A DNA stretch of 64,000 bases from Pricia mediterranea (GTDB lineage: Bacteria > Bacteroidota > Bacteroidia > Flavobacteriales > Flavobacteriaceae), in contig NZ_JAVTTP010000001.1 of assembly GCF_032248455.1 (NCBI RefSeq), positions 930,001-994,000 of the forward strand. The letters are read 5' to 3'. Shown piece after piece: positions 45,486 to 54,686 of the stretch (positions are counted from its first letter, which is position 1; every line of letters begins with the position of its first letter). A program made the position numbers and the translations under genes. Under the pieces are notes generated by a model. The model had not been told where the DNA came from. It was given only the letters and a program-made list of their open reading frames with translations, and searched no databases.

Positions 45486-46115
45486 ATGAAAAACGATAAA
45501 ATTAGTGACCGGAGCAAGGATTCTTCCCCCACAGGAGAATTCGAAAGCACCAATGTTCTTGTCATCGATAACTACGACAGCTTTACCTACAACCTTGTGC
45601 ACTATCTCGAAGACATAGGATGCACGGTGACCGTGAAGCGTAACGACAGGCTTACGCTCGAGGAAGTCGATGCCTTCGATAGGATCGTATTATCGCCCGG
45701 ACCTGGGATTCCAGATGAAGCGGGTTTGTTGAAGGATATAATATCCCGCTATGCCCCCACGAAAAGCATCCTTGGGGTATGTCTTGGCCAACAGGCGATA
45801 GGCGAAGTATTCGGGGGAACACTAATCAATTTGGAGGAAGTACACCACGGGGTCGCTACCCGGATAAACATCATTAAAGAAGATCCAATTTTTATGGGAC
45901 TCCCAAAGGAAATCGAAGTAGGTCGATACCATTCCTGGGTCGTAGATCCGAATTTACCGGAGGGCTTGAAAGCCACTTCGGTCGATGACAGGGGACAGAT
46001 CATGTCTCTTCGCCATAAGGAATACGATGTGTGCGCGGTGCAGTTTCATCCCGAATCGGTACTGACGCCCCATGGGAAGAAGATTTTGGCGAACTGGATA
46101 GGGAGTATTAAGTAG
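45486..46115 (+). CDS. trpG: Anthranilate synthase component II (glutamine amidotransferase)
   Basis: The 209-residue class I amidotransferase supplies ammonia to TrpE. Catalytic C99 lies in GVCLGQQAIGE, with H188 and E190 in QFHPESV. A polar N-terminal extension of about 22 residues precedes the usual start VLVIDNYDSFTYNL, and no alternative ATG lies between. The last codons and the stop (46113-46115) fall inside a heptad-repeat tract, so the C-terminus SIK is partly repeat-derived. The next gene, trpD, is 314 bases away. Confidence 0.96.
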   Translation: MKNDKISDRSKDSSPTGEFESTNVLVIDNYDSFTYNLVHYLEDIGCTVTVKRNDRLTLEEVDAFDRIVLSPGPGIPDEAGLLKDIISRYAPTKSILGVCLGQQAIGEVFGGTLINLEEVHHGVATRINIIKEDPIFMGLPKEIEVGRYHSWVVDPNLPEGLKATSVDDRGQIMSLRHKEYDVCAVQFHPESVLTPHGKKILANWIGSIK

Positions 46116-46429
46116 TTAGTATTGAGTATTAAGTACTGAGACACTTGGCCGGACCGTAAGCCCGTGATTGGGAGCTTTTTTATCAATTGGCTAGTTTATG
46201 GATTGATAGGTTTATAAATTTATTAAAAATATAATCGACTGTTATTGAAGCACGCACGAAGACGTCATTTAGTGCCGGCTCCGTAATCCGGTTTGGACGC
46301 AAAGTAACGACTTTCGAAAACCCAAATCCGTACTTAATACATTGTACCAAGTACTCCGTACTAAACAAATGAAATCAAAAACCATCCTGTACTTAATACG
46401 TTGTACTAAGTACTCAGTACTAAAAAAAT
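46104..46429 (+). repeat. Heptad-periodic tracts filling the trpG-trpD gap
   Basis: Tract 1 (46104-46145) is AGTATTA AGTAGTT AGTATTG AGTATTA AGTACTG AGACACT. Tract 2 (46330-46364) is GTACTTA ATACATT GTACCAA GTACTCC GTACTAA. Tract 3 (46389-46423) is nearly the same as tract 2, displaced by 59 bases, and ends six bases before the trpD ATG. No gene or clear promoter lies in the 314-base gap. Confidence 0.85.
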
Positions 46430-47428
46430 ATGAAAGAGACCTTAAACAAACTCATTAACCACGACATCCTCTCCAAAGCGGATGCCAAACGCATATTGGT
46501 CAATATGGCCAAGGGCGACTACAATACCAGTCAGATCGCGGCCTTTGTAACCGTGTACATGATGCGCAGCATCACCATCGAAGAGCTCGAAGGCTTCCGT
46601 GATGCGCTTTTGGAACTGTGTCTGTCGGTAGACCTTTCCGCCTACGACCCGGTAGACCTTTGCGGGACGGGCGGCGATGGCAAAGACACCTTCAATATCT
46701 CGACTTTGGCATCGTTCGTGACCGCAGGAGCCGGGGTGAAGGTCACTAAACACGGCAATTACGGGGTTTCCAGCAAATGCGGAAGCAGCAATGTCATGGA
46801 GTTTCTCGGCATCCATTTCAGCAATGAGAAAGATTTTTTGGAAAAATCCATTGATCAGGCCGGCATCTGCGTGTTGCATGCGCCGTTGTTCCATCCTGCC
46901 ATGAAAAACGTGGCTCCCATACGACGCGATCTGGCCGTAAAGACCTTTTTCAATATGCTGGGACCGATGGTGAATCCCGCCTTCCCGAAAAATCAAATGG
47001 TAGGTGTCTTTAACCTCGAGCTGGCCCGCATGTATGGGTATCTCTATCAGAATACCGATAAAAAATTCACGGTTTTGCACGCATTGGACGGTTATGATGA
47101 AATTTCGCTGACGGGAAGGACCAAGACGATATCCAACCGTTCCGAAAGCATGCTCAAGCCCTCGGATTTTGGGGTTTCGCCCATTGAAGCCTTCGAGATT
47201 GCTGGCGGGGAAAGCATAGAAGCTTCCGCCAAAATATTTCTCAACGTTTTGGAAGGTCAGGGTACCGAAGCCCAGAACAACGTGGTCTGTGCCAATGCCG
47301 GGGTAGCAATAGCCACCGTCAAAAATATGGATGTTCAGCAAGGTTTTGATCTGGCGAAAGAATCGCTTATGAACGGAAGTGGATTGAAAGCCTTGAAAAA
47401 ATTGCAGGAATTGAGTAAGGCAACCTGA
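46430..47428 (+). CDS. trpD: Anthranilate phosphoribosyltransferase
   Basis: The 332-residue enzyme transfers phosphoribose from PRPP to anthranilate. The PRPP loop CGTGGDGKDTFNIST starts at 78, followed by KHGNYGVSSKCGSSNVMEFLG and the anthranilate-site region RRDLAVKTFFNMLGPMVNP. Length is standard. It starts six bases after a heptad tract and ends 252 bases before trpC. Confidence 0.97.
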   Translation: MKETLNKLINHDILSKADAKRILVNMAKGDYNTSQIAAFVTVYMMRSITIEELEGFRDALLELCLSVDLSAYDPVDLCGTGGDGKDTFNISTLASFVTAGAGVKVTKHGNYGVSSKCGSSNVMEFLGIHFSNEKDFLEKSIDQAGICVLHAPLFHPAMKNVAPIRRDLAVKTFFNMLGPMVNPAFPKNQMVGVFNLELARMYGYLYQNTDKKFTVLHALDGYDEISLTGRTKTISNRSESMLKPSDFGVSPIEAFEIAGGESIEASAKIFLNVLEGQGTEAQNNVVCANAGVAIATVKNMDVQQGFDLAKESLMNGSGLKALKKLQELSKAT

Positions 47429-47680
47429 GCGAAACATGAAAAGCAAGGCTTCCTAAGCGGATAAACTCTAAGACAAGTTTTAATGCGGCCGGAGCCAAAG
47501 TTTTTAATGGAATATCGATTGAAATCAACGAATTCCATCGTTTCGTTGCCTAAAAGAAATAAGTCACGAGTAGATTTTCCCCACAGGCAGAAGAAAGGGC
47601 TTTTAGGGGAATACTTAACTAATTCAACAGATTCCTTCGCTTCCTTGCCCTCGGCATGAAGTTCGGAATAATAGTTTGAT
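47429..47680. other. trpD-trpC gap
   Basis: These 252 bases have no recognisable gene, hairpin with a T tract, or heptad tract. Such a long gap inside a trp operon is unusual and could hold an internal promoter, but I see no TAnnTTTG element that convinces me. Confidence 0.4.
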
Positions 47681-48466
47681 ATGAATATTTTAGATAAAAT
47701 TGTAACGGATAAACGCAAGGAAGTGGACTTAAGGAAGTCCCTGATTCCCGTCTCCCAACTTGAGAAATCGGTGCTTTTTGATTACCCGACCGTCTCCTTG
47801 ACGGACAAGCTCCGACATAGCGAAACAGGTATCATCGCCGAACATAAACGGCGGTCGCCCTCCAAATCGGTCATCAACCAAGACCTGAACGTGCAGGATG
47901 TCGCCCGGGGCTATGAAGCTGCCGGGGTTTGCGGCATGTCCGTCCTCACCGATGCCAAATACTTCGGGGGGGGCTTGGACGATCTGCTGGTAGCCCGGGC
48001 GGCCGTTGACATCCCCTTGTTGAGAAAGGAGTTTATCATCGACGAATACCAGATTTTTGAGGCCAGGGCCCACGGCGCGGATGTCATCCTTTTGATTGCC
48101 GCCATTTTGGATAAGAAAAAAATTAAACGTTTTTCCGAACGCGCCCAAAGCCTGGGCCTGGAAGTACTGCTTGAAGTCCACAACGAAGAGGAGCTCCATT
48201 ATTCCATCATGCCCAGTCTCGACCTATTGGGGGTAAACAATCGAAATCTAAAGACTTTTGCGGTCAGCCTGGAAACCAGCAAGAAGCTGTCCGCCTTGAT
48301 ACCCGACGATTTCGTGAAAATATCAGAAAGCGGAATCAGCCGTGTCGAAGCCATCCAGCAATTGCAGCCCTACGGCTATCAAGGCTTTTTGATCGGGGAG
48401 ACCTTTATGCGGACGCAAAATCCGGGAAAAGCTGCGGGGGAGTTTATTGACAGGATGGTTATTTAA
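47681..48466 (+). CDS. trpC: Indole-3-glycerol phosphate synthase
   Basis: The 261-residue TIM barrel closes the indole ring of carboxyphenylamino-deoxyribulose phosphate. Conserved elements are IAEHKRRSPSK (near 54), LTDAKYFGG, LRKEFIIDEYQIFEARAHGADVILLI, LEVLLEVHNEEEL, GVNNRNLKTF and ISESGI. It is monofunctional, because trpF is a separate gene 98 bases downstream. Confidence 0.97.
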   Translation: MNILDKIVTDKRKEVDLRKSLIPVSQLEKSVLFDYPTVSLTDKLRHSETGIIAEHKRRSPSKSVINQDLNVQDVARGYEAAGVCGMSVLTDAKYFGGGLDDLLVARAAVDIPLLRKEFIIDEYQIFEARAHGADVILLIAAILDKKKIKRFSERAQSLGLEVLLEVHNEEELHYSIMPSLDLLGVNNRNLKTFAVSLETSKKLSALIPDDFVKISESGISRVEAIQQLQPYGYQGFLIGETFMRTQNPGKAAGEFIDRMVI

Positions 48467-48564
48467 TTTAAAGATGTAGTTATTTAAATATGTGGGTATA
48501 TATCGATTTTAAGATTTATGGATTTGAAATGTGGTAGGGTTCAATACGGAAAATAAGTATCAAA

Positions 48565-49278
48565 ATGAAAATTAAAGTCTGCGGAATGAAATTGAATACG
48601 GCGGAAGTTGCAGAACTACGGCCCGACTACCTTGGCTTTATATTTTGGGAAGCTTCACCCCGTTATTTTGACGGAACGATTCCTTCGTTGCCGAAGGGGA
48701 TAACAAAAACAGGGGTTTTTGTGGATGCCACAATAAATGAAATCCTGGACAAAGTGCAAAAATATGGTTTGGATGCCGTACAGTTACATGGGAGCGAAAG
48801 CCCCGAATTTTGTAAAGAACTACGTGTCAAGTCGGGCGCAGCCCGTGGTAAATCGAGCGCAGCCCGTGGTAAGTCGAGCCTCTCGACTTCGCTCGAGAAA
48901 AGCGCAGTCGCGACCTCTCCTTCGGAATCAAATCCCAGGATAATCAAGGTATTCTCTATCAAAGACCGATTCGATTTCAGCATTTTAGAACCTTATGAAG
49001 AAGTTTGCGACTATTTTTTGTTCGACACCAAAGGCGAGCTCCCCGGCGGAAACGGCTATGCATTTGATTGGAAAGTGCTGAAAAATTATCCTTCGACCAA
49101 GCCTTTTTTTCTAAGCGGTGGTATTGGACCGGGGGAGGCGGATTCCATCAAGGCGTTTATGCAAAGACCGGAATCCAAATATTGCCATGCCATCGACATC
49201 AACAGTCGATTTGAGATGGAACCGGGTTTAAAGTACATAGAAAAGTTAGAAAACTTTCAAAAGTCGATGCGCTGCTGA
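48565..49278 (+). CDS. trpF: Phosphoribosylanthranilate isomerase with in-frame repeat insertion
   Basis: The 237-residue TIM barrel isomerises PRA to CdRP. The catalytic start IKVCGM (C6), LGFIFWEASPRYF, QLHGSESPEFC and the phosphate-binding LSGGIGPG are present, along with the catalytic Asp region AIDINSRFE. Between KELR (residue 87) and PRIIKVFS (from 124) lie about 36 extra residues rich in S, A, G and K, encoded by DNA resembling an intergenic palindromic repeat. Most TrpF proteins are about 200-210 residues, so the excess is this insert. It sits in a loop between barrel elements, and the frame is kept, so the enzyme may still work. Confidence 0.92.
   Translation: MKIKVCGMKLNTAEVAELRPDYLGFIFWEASPRYFDGTIPSLPKGITKTGVFVDATINEILDKVQKYGLDAVQLHGSESPEFCKELRVKSGAARGKSSAARGKSSLSTSLEKSAVATSPSESNPRIIKVFSIKDRFDFSILEPYEEVCDYFLFDTKGELPGGNGYAFDWKVLKNYPSTKPFFLSGGIGPGEADSIKAFMQRPESKYCHAIDINSRFEMEPGLKYIEKLENFQKSMRC
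48826..48933 (+). repeat. Intergenic-type repeat inserted in trpF
   Basis: Two imperfect 21-base copies (GCGCAGCCCGTGGTAA core) are followed by GTCGAGCCTCTCGACTTCGCTCGAG and then AAAAGCGCAGTCGCGACCT. The last part, about 48885-48917, matches the minus strand of the rpoB-rpoC gap element (22811-22845) with few mismatches. The insertion is about 108 bases, a multiple of three. Confidence 0.8.
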
Positions 49279-49369
49279 TACTATCAACGACAAAGATTGT
49301 TTCTTCGCGGCATTTATTGAAAAACACTTACTCACGTAATTATCTATTTTAAAGCCAGAATTAACACAT

Positions 49370-50566
49370 ATGAACAACACCATATCTTATCACGCGAACG
49401 AAAAAGGCTACTACGGAGAGTTCGGCGGGGCGTTTATCCCTGAAATGCTATACCCGAACTGTGAGGAATTGCGACAGAACTATATCCGTATTATGGAGGA
49501 ACCTTCCTTTAAAAAGGAGTTCGACCAGTTGCTACGGGATTATGTAGGACGCCCTACCCCTCTTTATTTCGCCAATCGGCTATCCGAAAAGTATGAAACG
49601 CGGATCTATCTGAAAAGGGAAGATCTCTGTCATACCGGAGCCCACAAGGTCAACAATACAATCGGACAGATCTTGGTGGCCAAAAAACTCGGCAAGAATC
49701 GTATCATAGCGGAAACCGGGGCCGGACAACACGGAGTGGCCACCGCCACCGTTTGCGCCCTGATGGGCATCGAATGTGTCGTGTACATGGGGGAAATCGA
49801 TATCGAACGCCAGGCCCCGAACGTCGCTCGGATGAATATGCTGGGAGCCGAAGTACGACCGGCAAAATCGGGCAGCCGAACCCTTAAGGATGCTACCAAC
49901 GAGGCCATCCGCGATTGGATCAACAATCCCGTCGATACACATTACATCATTGGTTCTGTAGTTGGGCCACACCCCTACCCCGACATGGTGGCCCGGTTTC
50001 AGTCCGTCATCTCCCAGGAAATCAAATCACAGCTGCAGGAAAAGGAAGGCCGTGAAAATCCCGATTACGTCGTTGCCTGCGTCGGCGGGGGAAGCAATGC
50101 CGCAGGGGCATATTACCACTATCTCGATACTCCCGAGGTGGGTATCATCGCGGTGGAAGCGGCTGGAAGAGGCGTTAATTCGGGAGAAAGTGCCGCCACT
50201 TCGGCACTTGGAAGGGTAGGCATCATCCACGGCAGTAAAACCTTATTGATGCAGACCGGAGACGGACAGATTACGGAACCCTATTCCATTTCCGCGGGAC
50301 TTGATTATCCCGGGGTCGGTCCCATGCACGCCCACCTATTTGCATCGAAGCGCGGGGAGTTCATCTCCATCACCGATGACGAGGCCATGAAAGCGGGACT
50401 CGAAATGGCGAAATTAGAAGGTATAATCCCCGCCATCGAAACCTCACACGCCTTTGCGATTTTTGAGCATCGAAAATTTTCCAAAGACGATGTCGTGGTC
50501 GTCAACCTATCCGGTCGTGGGGACAAGGATCTACAGACGTATATCGATTATTTTAATCTGGGATGA
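49370..50566 (+). CDS. trpB: Tryptophan synthase beta subunit
   Basis: The 398-residue PLP enzyme condenses indole with serine. The PLP lysine is K93 in [13 protein letters not shown]. The phosphate-binding [13 protein letters not shown] and the [14 protein letters not shown]-terminus are standard, as is [10 protein letters not shown]. This is a TrpB1-type protein that pairs with TrpA, whose gene follows after 56 bases. Confidence 0.98.
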   Translation: MNNTISYHANEKGYYGEFGGAFIPEMLYPNCEELRQNYIRIMEEPSFKKEFDQLLRDYVGRPTPLYFANRLSEKYETRIYLKREDLCHTGAHKVNNTIGQILVAKKLGKNRIIAETGAGQHGVATATVCALMGIECVVYMGEIDIERQAPNVARMNMLGAEVRPAKSGSRTLKDATNEAIRDWINNPVDTHYIIGSVVGPHPYPDMVARFQSVISQEIKSQLQEKEGRENPDYVVACVGGGSNAAGAYYHYLDTPEVGIIAVEAAGRGVNSGESAATSALGRVGIIHGSKTLLMQTGDGQITEPYSISAGLDYPGVGPMHAHLFASKRGEFISITDDEAMKAGLEMAKLEGIIPAIETSHAFAIFEHRKFSKDDVVVVNLSGRGDKDLQTYIDYFNLG

Positions 50567-50586
50567 AGTATCGAGCAGCCCTAATT

Positions 50587-50614
50587 GATACCAAATACTA
50601 AGTACCCAATACTA
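50587..50614 (+). repeat. Short heptad tract in the trpB-trpA gap
   Basis: GATACCA AATACTA AGTACCC AATACTA is a small member of the same seven-base-periodic family. It lies just before the trpA ATG at 50623. Confidence 0.6.
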
Positions 50615-50622
50615 TTGAAAAC

Positions 50623-51387
50623 ATGATCAACAGAATTCAGGATAAACTTAAGGAGGACAAAAAACTTCTCTCCATCTATTTCACGGCAGGCTATCCGGCC
50701 TTGGACAATACCGTTAGAATCATTCAAGATTTGGAAAAAAACGGGGTCGATATGATTGAAATCGGCCTCCCCTTTAGCGACCCCCTGGCCGACGGACCGA
50801 CCATACAAGAAAGTTCCACCGCTGCCCTCAAAAACGGAATGTCCACCGAAATTCTTTTTCAGCAGCTCAAGGATATTCGGCAATCCGTTTCGATTCCGTT
50901 ACTCATTATGGGCTATTTCAACCCAATGCTCCAGTATGGAGTGGAGGCATTCTGTAAAAAGTGCAAGGATATCGGTATTGACGGACTTATCATCCCTGAT
51001 CTTCCCGTCAATGTGTACCATGAAACATATCAGGAAACTTTCGAGAAATACGGACTTATAAACGTATTCTTGATTACGCCACAGACCTCGGAAGAGCGCA
51101 TCCGACATATCGACGATGTCTCAAAAGGCTTTATCTATATGGTCAGTTCGGCGAGTGTAACGGGCTCGAGCCAAGGCGTCGAGAAGGCCCAGACCGAGTA
51201 TTTCGAACGTATTGCCGCCATGCAGCTATCCAATCCCCAAATCGTAGGCTTTGGCATCCATAATACTGAAACTTTTCGGGCAGCGACCCAAGCGGCAAAG
51301 GGCGCAATCATCGGGTCGGCATTCATAAAACATTTGACCGAACACGGTGTAAGTTCAATAGCGAAATTTATCGACGAAATTCGTTAG
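50623..51387 (+). CDS. trpA: Tryptophan synthase alpha subunit
   Basis: The 254-residue TIM barrel cleaves indole-3-glycerol phosphate to indole. The catalytic pair E46 and D57 lie in MIEIGLPFSDPLADGPTIQ, equivalent to E49 and D60 of the Salmonella enzyme. The phosphate-binding VSSASVTGS and GFGIHN are present. It is the last gene of trpEGDCFBA. No terminator is obvious right after it. Confidence 0.97.
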   Translation: MINRIQDKLKEDKKLLSIYFTAGYPALDNTVRIIQDLEKNGVDMIEIGLPFSDPLADGPTIQESSTAALKNGMSTEILFQQLKDIRQSVSIPLLIMGYFNPMLQYGVEAFCKKCKDIGIDGLIIPDLPVNVYHETYQETFEKYGLINVFLITPQTSEERIRHIDDVSKGFIYMVSSASVTGSSQGVEKAQTEYFERIAAMQLSNPQIVGFGIHNTETFRAATQAAKGAIIGSAFIKHLTEHGVSSIAKFIDEIR

Positions 51388-51567
51388 CATATCGCTCTGA
51401 ACATTCATTAGAACTGATTCAAAACGCTATTATTACCATCGGGATTTCCATATTCCAAAATCCCTACGTTTTTATTTTTAAGAACTTACTTCAAAAAATT
51501 GAGAAGATATTAACTCGAAATCCATCATAATCTACCTATATTTAGAAGTAATCTTTAAATTAAAACT

Positions 51568-51711
51568 ATGGGAAATACAGACGATAAGAGAAAGTTCAAG
51601 CGCAAAACGGATCAAGATCATCCCACTAGCGCCAATATTAAAAACACTGTCGATACGAACAAATTCGATATTGACGAAGAAACCATAAAAGATCAAGAGA
51701 ACAAGAAGTAG
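51568..51711 (+). CDS. Small hydrophilic ORF of unknown function
   Basis: This 47-residue ORF, starting MGNTDDKRKFKRKTDQDHP, is highly charged (K and D/E rich), with no signal or membrane segment. It lies between trpA and ppc, and its stop is 29 bases before a long hairpin terminator, which supports a real transcript. I do not recognise the family, and the coding status rests on position and terminator only. Confidence 0.5.
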   Translation: MGNTDDKRKFKRKTDQDHPTSANIKNTVDTNKFDIDEETIKDQENKK

Positions 51712-51740
51712 CCAGATTGCGAAGGCTATTGCAATAGAAT

Positions 51741-51780
51741 AACAAGTCCCGAAGCCGTTAACCCGGCTTCGGGACTTGTT
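51741..51780. terminator. Long perfect hairpin between the small ORF and ppc
   Basis: AACAAGTCCCGAAGCCG (51741-51757) pairs base for base with CGGCTTCGGGACTTGTT (51764-51780) around a six-base loop. T tracts on both sides are weak. It probably ends both the plus-strand small ORF and the minus-strand ppc transcript. Confidence 0.75.
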
Positions 51781-51803
51781 GGTTGTTCCAGATCGGGATG
51801 TTA

Positions 51804-54350
51804 TTAAGCTGAGTTCCGACTGGCATTGATATTACCGTACAGGGAGCGCGTAACTATTTTCTCGTACAACTCCTTGAACTCGGCGCCCTGCCCGATTTTT
51901 TGTAGGGCGTACTGCTGAATTACCAAGAGCGGCAAGACGATGTTCTCCCGGATCTTTATCGATTCGCGGGAGACGCCTTCATTCTGCATCAGGATGTCGA
52001 AACCGGAAATCTCCAACAACATTTCCTTGGAGAGCTCGTACTCCTCGTGCAAGATGTTCCAAAAATCGCCGTACTCCGGATCTTCTTTCATATAGCTAGT
52101 CAACTCAAAATAGCATTTGGTGAGTGACATCATACTATTTAGCATCAAGGCATTAAAGAAGGGCACTTCCTTGAACAGGGATTTCACTTCCTCGAGCCTA
52201 CCCTCGTCCTTTAAGGTCTTTATCGCCGTGCCGATACCGAAATAACCGGGAACGTTCTGTTTCAATTGACTCCAAGAGCCTACAAAAGAAATGGCACGCA
52301 GATCGGTCAGTTTCAGTTCGGCCTTGTTGCCACGCTTGCCCGGTCTGCTGCCGATATTCGCCTTGGTGTAGTACTGCAAGGTACTCTTGTTTTCGAGATA
52401 GGGAATGAACATCTCGTGCTGCTTCAAGGCATCGTATTTGGCAAAGCTCAGCTCCGAAAGCTCTTCCATTAACCTTCGATCGCCCTTCGTAATGATGTTC
52501 TCCTTACCGAACAGATTGTTCGACAGCCCTGCGGTGAGCAGCTGCTCGGAATTGTGGATGAACTGCTCTTTGGTACCGTAGGTACTCGTAATCGTCTGAC
52601 CTTGAATGGTGAGCTGAATCTCGTGATTGGCCACATCTTCGGTCTGCGCAGCGTAAAAACGGTGGGTCTTTCCGCCCCCTCGGGCCGGTGGTCCGCCACG
52701 GCCGTCAAAGAACACGGCCTTGACCCCGTTCTTTTTGCAGACTTTCGACAAGGTTTCCTTGGTTTTAAGAATGGACCAGTTGGCCTTGAGGTAACCGCCA
52801 TCCTTGGTACCATCGGAAAAACCGAGCATGATGGTCTGCACATTGTTCCGACGTTCGAGATGGGCCCTGTATTCGGGCATATCGAACAAGGCCTGCATGG
52901 TCGCCTCGGCACCTTTCATCCCATCCATGGTCTCAAAGAGGGGTGCGATGTCAAAGGTTATTTCATCGGTATCCCATCCGCACCAGCGGAAAAGTCCGTA
53001 AACAAAAAGAACCGAAAAAATATCCTCGGAATTACTGATAATGTAACGGTTGCAGCCCTCCTCTCCGTTCTTTGCCTGTATTTTTTTCAACTGTGCAATA
53101 TTGATTAGGGTATCCTTTACAACATCCTCCGAAAAATCGGCTGGGTCTGCTTCCATATTTTTATGGAGCAGTATATCGACCAATTCCTCTTGTTTGAGTT
53201 CGTCCAAGCTATTTTTGATAATCCCGTTATGTTGCAACAGGCTTTCCACGACCAAAATATGTTTGCTTTGGTCTTGCCGAACATCCAAGGTCGCAAAATG
53301 CACCTTGAAGATCTTGACTTTGTCGATAAGGTGGTCAAGATCCTTTAGATAGAGCGCGTGGTACTTTTCGATCAGCAATTCACGGATGGTCTCCAATTGA
53401 CCGATGAGATTTTCATATTGCACGGTTTTGTCCGCATCGAACATGGCCACGTAGAGATTGTCCCGCAGTTTGTTCAACGGCTCCTGAACATCTTTGAAGG
53501 TCAATTTTTTGTGCAGTTCTTTCAGATCGTTATAATAGCATTTCATCAAGGTAATACGCAGCTCGTCGGCTACATCTGTAGTGATATCGGCCGTTACGAA
53601 AGGATTACCATCACGGTCGCCGCCGGGCCAAAACCCGAGTTTCATGATGCCATGATTCTCAAAATCGGCGTTGGGAACGCTGTGTTTGATATAGGAATAC
53701 AGATCCCCGACCGCATCATAATAGACGTTACGCAAAATATAAATGATGTTTTTCGCCTCATCGAGCGGCGTAGGTTTTTTTGCATTGATCAAGGAGGTCA
53801 GTCCCAATTGCTGCAGGGTCAAATCGATATCGTTGATCCGATCTTCCAGGATAAGGCAGCGCAGTTCGTCGATAATATCCAGTACTGCCGGGGTGTAGAA
53901 TTGGGTCGGATGCGCGGTAAAAACGATACGGGCACTAAAGGTGGACAGCTGCTTGGCCAACTTGTCCCAATTCCTGTTCTTGTCCACAAACTGAAAATAA
54001 TCCTTGATGGATTGTGAACCGGTATGTTCGTGCAACTTTGGAAAGGCCGCATCTTCCACGCTATCATAAAGCACCACTTGGCGCTCAACGTATTGAATAA
54101 TGCGAAACATAAAGTCGATTTGGGCCCGTTCATCTTCGATGTCCGCATAGTTGCTAAAAAACGTATCTAAAATCTCTTGGGGATGTTGCCCCGCCCGCAA
54201 GCCCTTTTGGCATCTATCGGACAGCACGGGGATGAGCATCCCGACGTTTTCGATATTTTGGTAGGGCAAGTTCAGAAACAGGCTATTATATACGTTGAAC
54301 TTGTTGGTAACCGACTTCTTAAAAGTTTCGAGTCTTTCTATTTGATGCAT
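51804..54350 (-). CDS. ppc: Phosphoenolpyruvate carboxylase
   Basis: The 848-residue enzyme forms oxaloacetate from PEP and bicarbonate. The catalytic His loop is FTAHPTQ (H147), where textbook enzymes have HPTE. LGFWPGGDRDGNPFV, the GFSDGTKDGGYL loop, FFDGRGGPPARGGG and FVGSWSQLKQNVPGYFG are all recognisable. Length is near the family norm. It is monocistronic, on the strand opposite to trp. Together with pyc it gives two anaplerotic routes. Confidence 0.95.
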   Translation of the reverse strand: MHQIERLETFKKSVTNKFNVYNSLFLNLPYQNIENVGMLIPVLSDRCQKGLRAGQHPQEILDTFFSNYADIEDERAQIDFMFRIIQYVERQVVLYDSVEDAAFPKLHEHTGSQSIKDYFQFVDKNRNWDKLAKQLSTFSARIVFTAHPTQFYTPAVLDIIDELRCLILEDRINDIDLTLQQLGLTSLINAKKPTPLDEAKNIIYILRNVYYDAVGDLYSYIKHSVPNADFENHGIMKLGFWPGGDRDGNPFVTADITTDVADELRITLMKCYYNDLKELHKKLTFKDVQEPLNKLRDNLYVAMFDADKTVQYENLIGQLETIRELLIEKYHALYLKDLDHLIDKVKIFKVHFATLDVRQDQSKHILVVESLLQHNGIIKNSLDELKQEELVDILLHKNMEADPADFSEDVVKDTLINIAQLKKIQAKNGEEGCNRYIISNSEDIFSVLFVYGLFRWCGWDTDEITFDIAPLFETMDGMKGAEATMQALFDMPEYRAHLERRNNVQTIMLGFSDGTKDGGYLKANWSILKTKETLSKVCKKNGVKAVFFDGRGGPPARGGGKTHRFYAAQTEDVANHEIQLTIQGQTITSTYGTKEQFIHNSEQLLTAGLSNNLFGKENIITKGDRRLMEELSELSFAKYDALKQHEMFIPYLENKSTLQYYTKANIGSRPGKRGNKAELKLTDLRAISFVGSWSQLKQNVPGYFGIGTAIKTLKDEGRLEEVKSLFKEVPFFNALMLNSMMSLTKCYFELTSYMKEDPEYGDFWNILHEEYELSKEMLLEISGFDILMQNEGVSRESIKIRENIVLPLLVIQQYALQKIGQGAEFKELYEKIVTRSLYGNINASRNSA

Positions 54351-54686
54351 ATAGGGATATGGTGTTTAAATTTTTATATAATATCGATTGAACCGATAAA
54401 TATCGGGATTAGCGGGCTTGTGCGCGCAGGTTTTGAACATAAACCACAAAATAGGGTGCCTACACCACAAAAACAACAGGGTTCACAACAAAAATTTCCG
54501 TTCAGGGTAATGTGGGGGTATTTTTACGGAGTAATAAAAACGAAATAAAAGTTTTCATTTTCATATAGTGTTCTCGTAAAAGAGCCTTTCCTTATTCGGT
54601 AGGGCTCTTTTTAGTTTATGGCATCGTTCGACACTATAATCAGATGCAGCAATTTTGCAAAGCTGGTTTAGAATGGGGTGGCCGGG
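54351..54686. other. Intergenic region with a terminator, upstream of ppc
   Basis: This 336-base gap has a hairpin at 54577-54611 (AAAAGAGCC pairing with GGGCTCTTTT), which would end the minus-strand pyc/UDG-like transcript. The part next to ppc is AT-rich and probably holds its promoter. No gene is seen. Confidence 0.6.
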
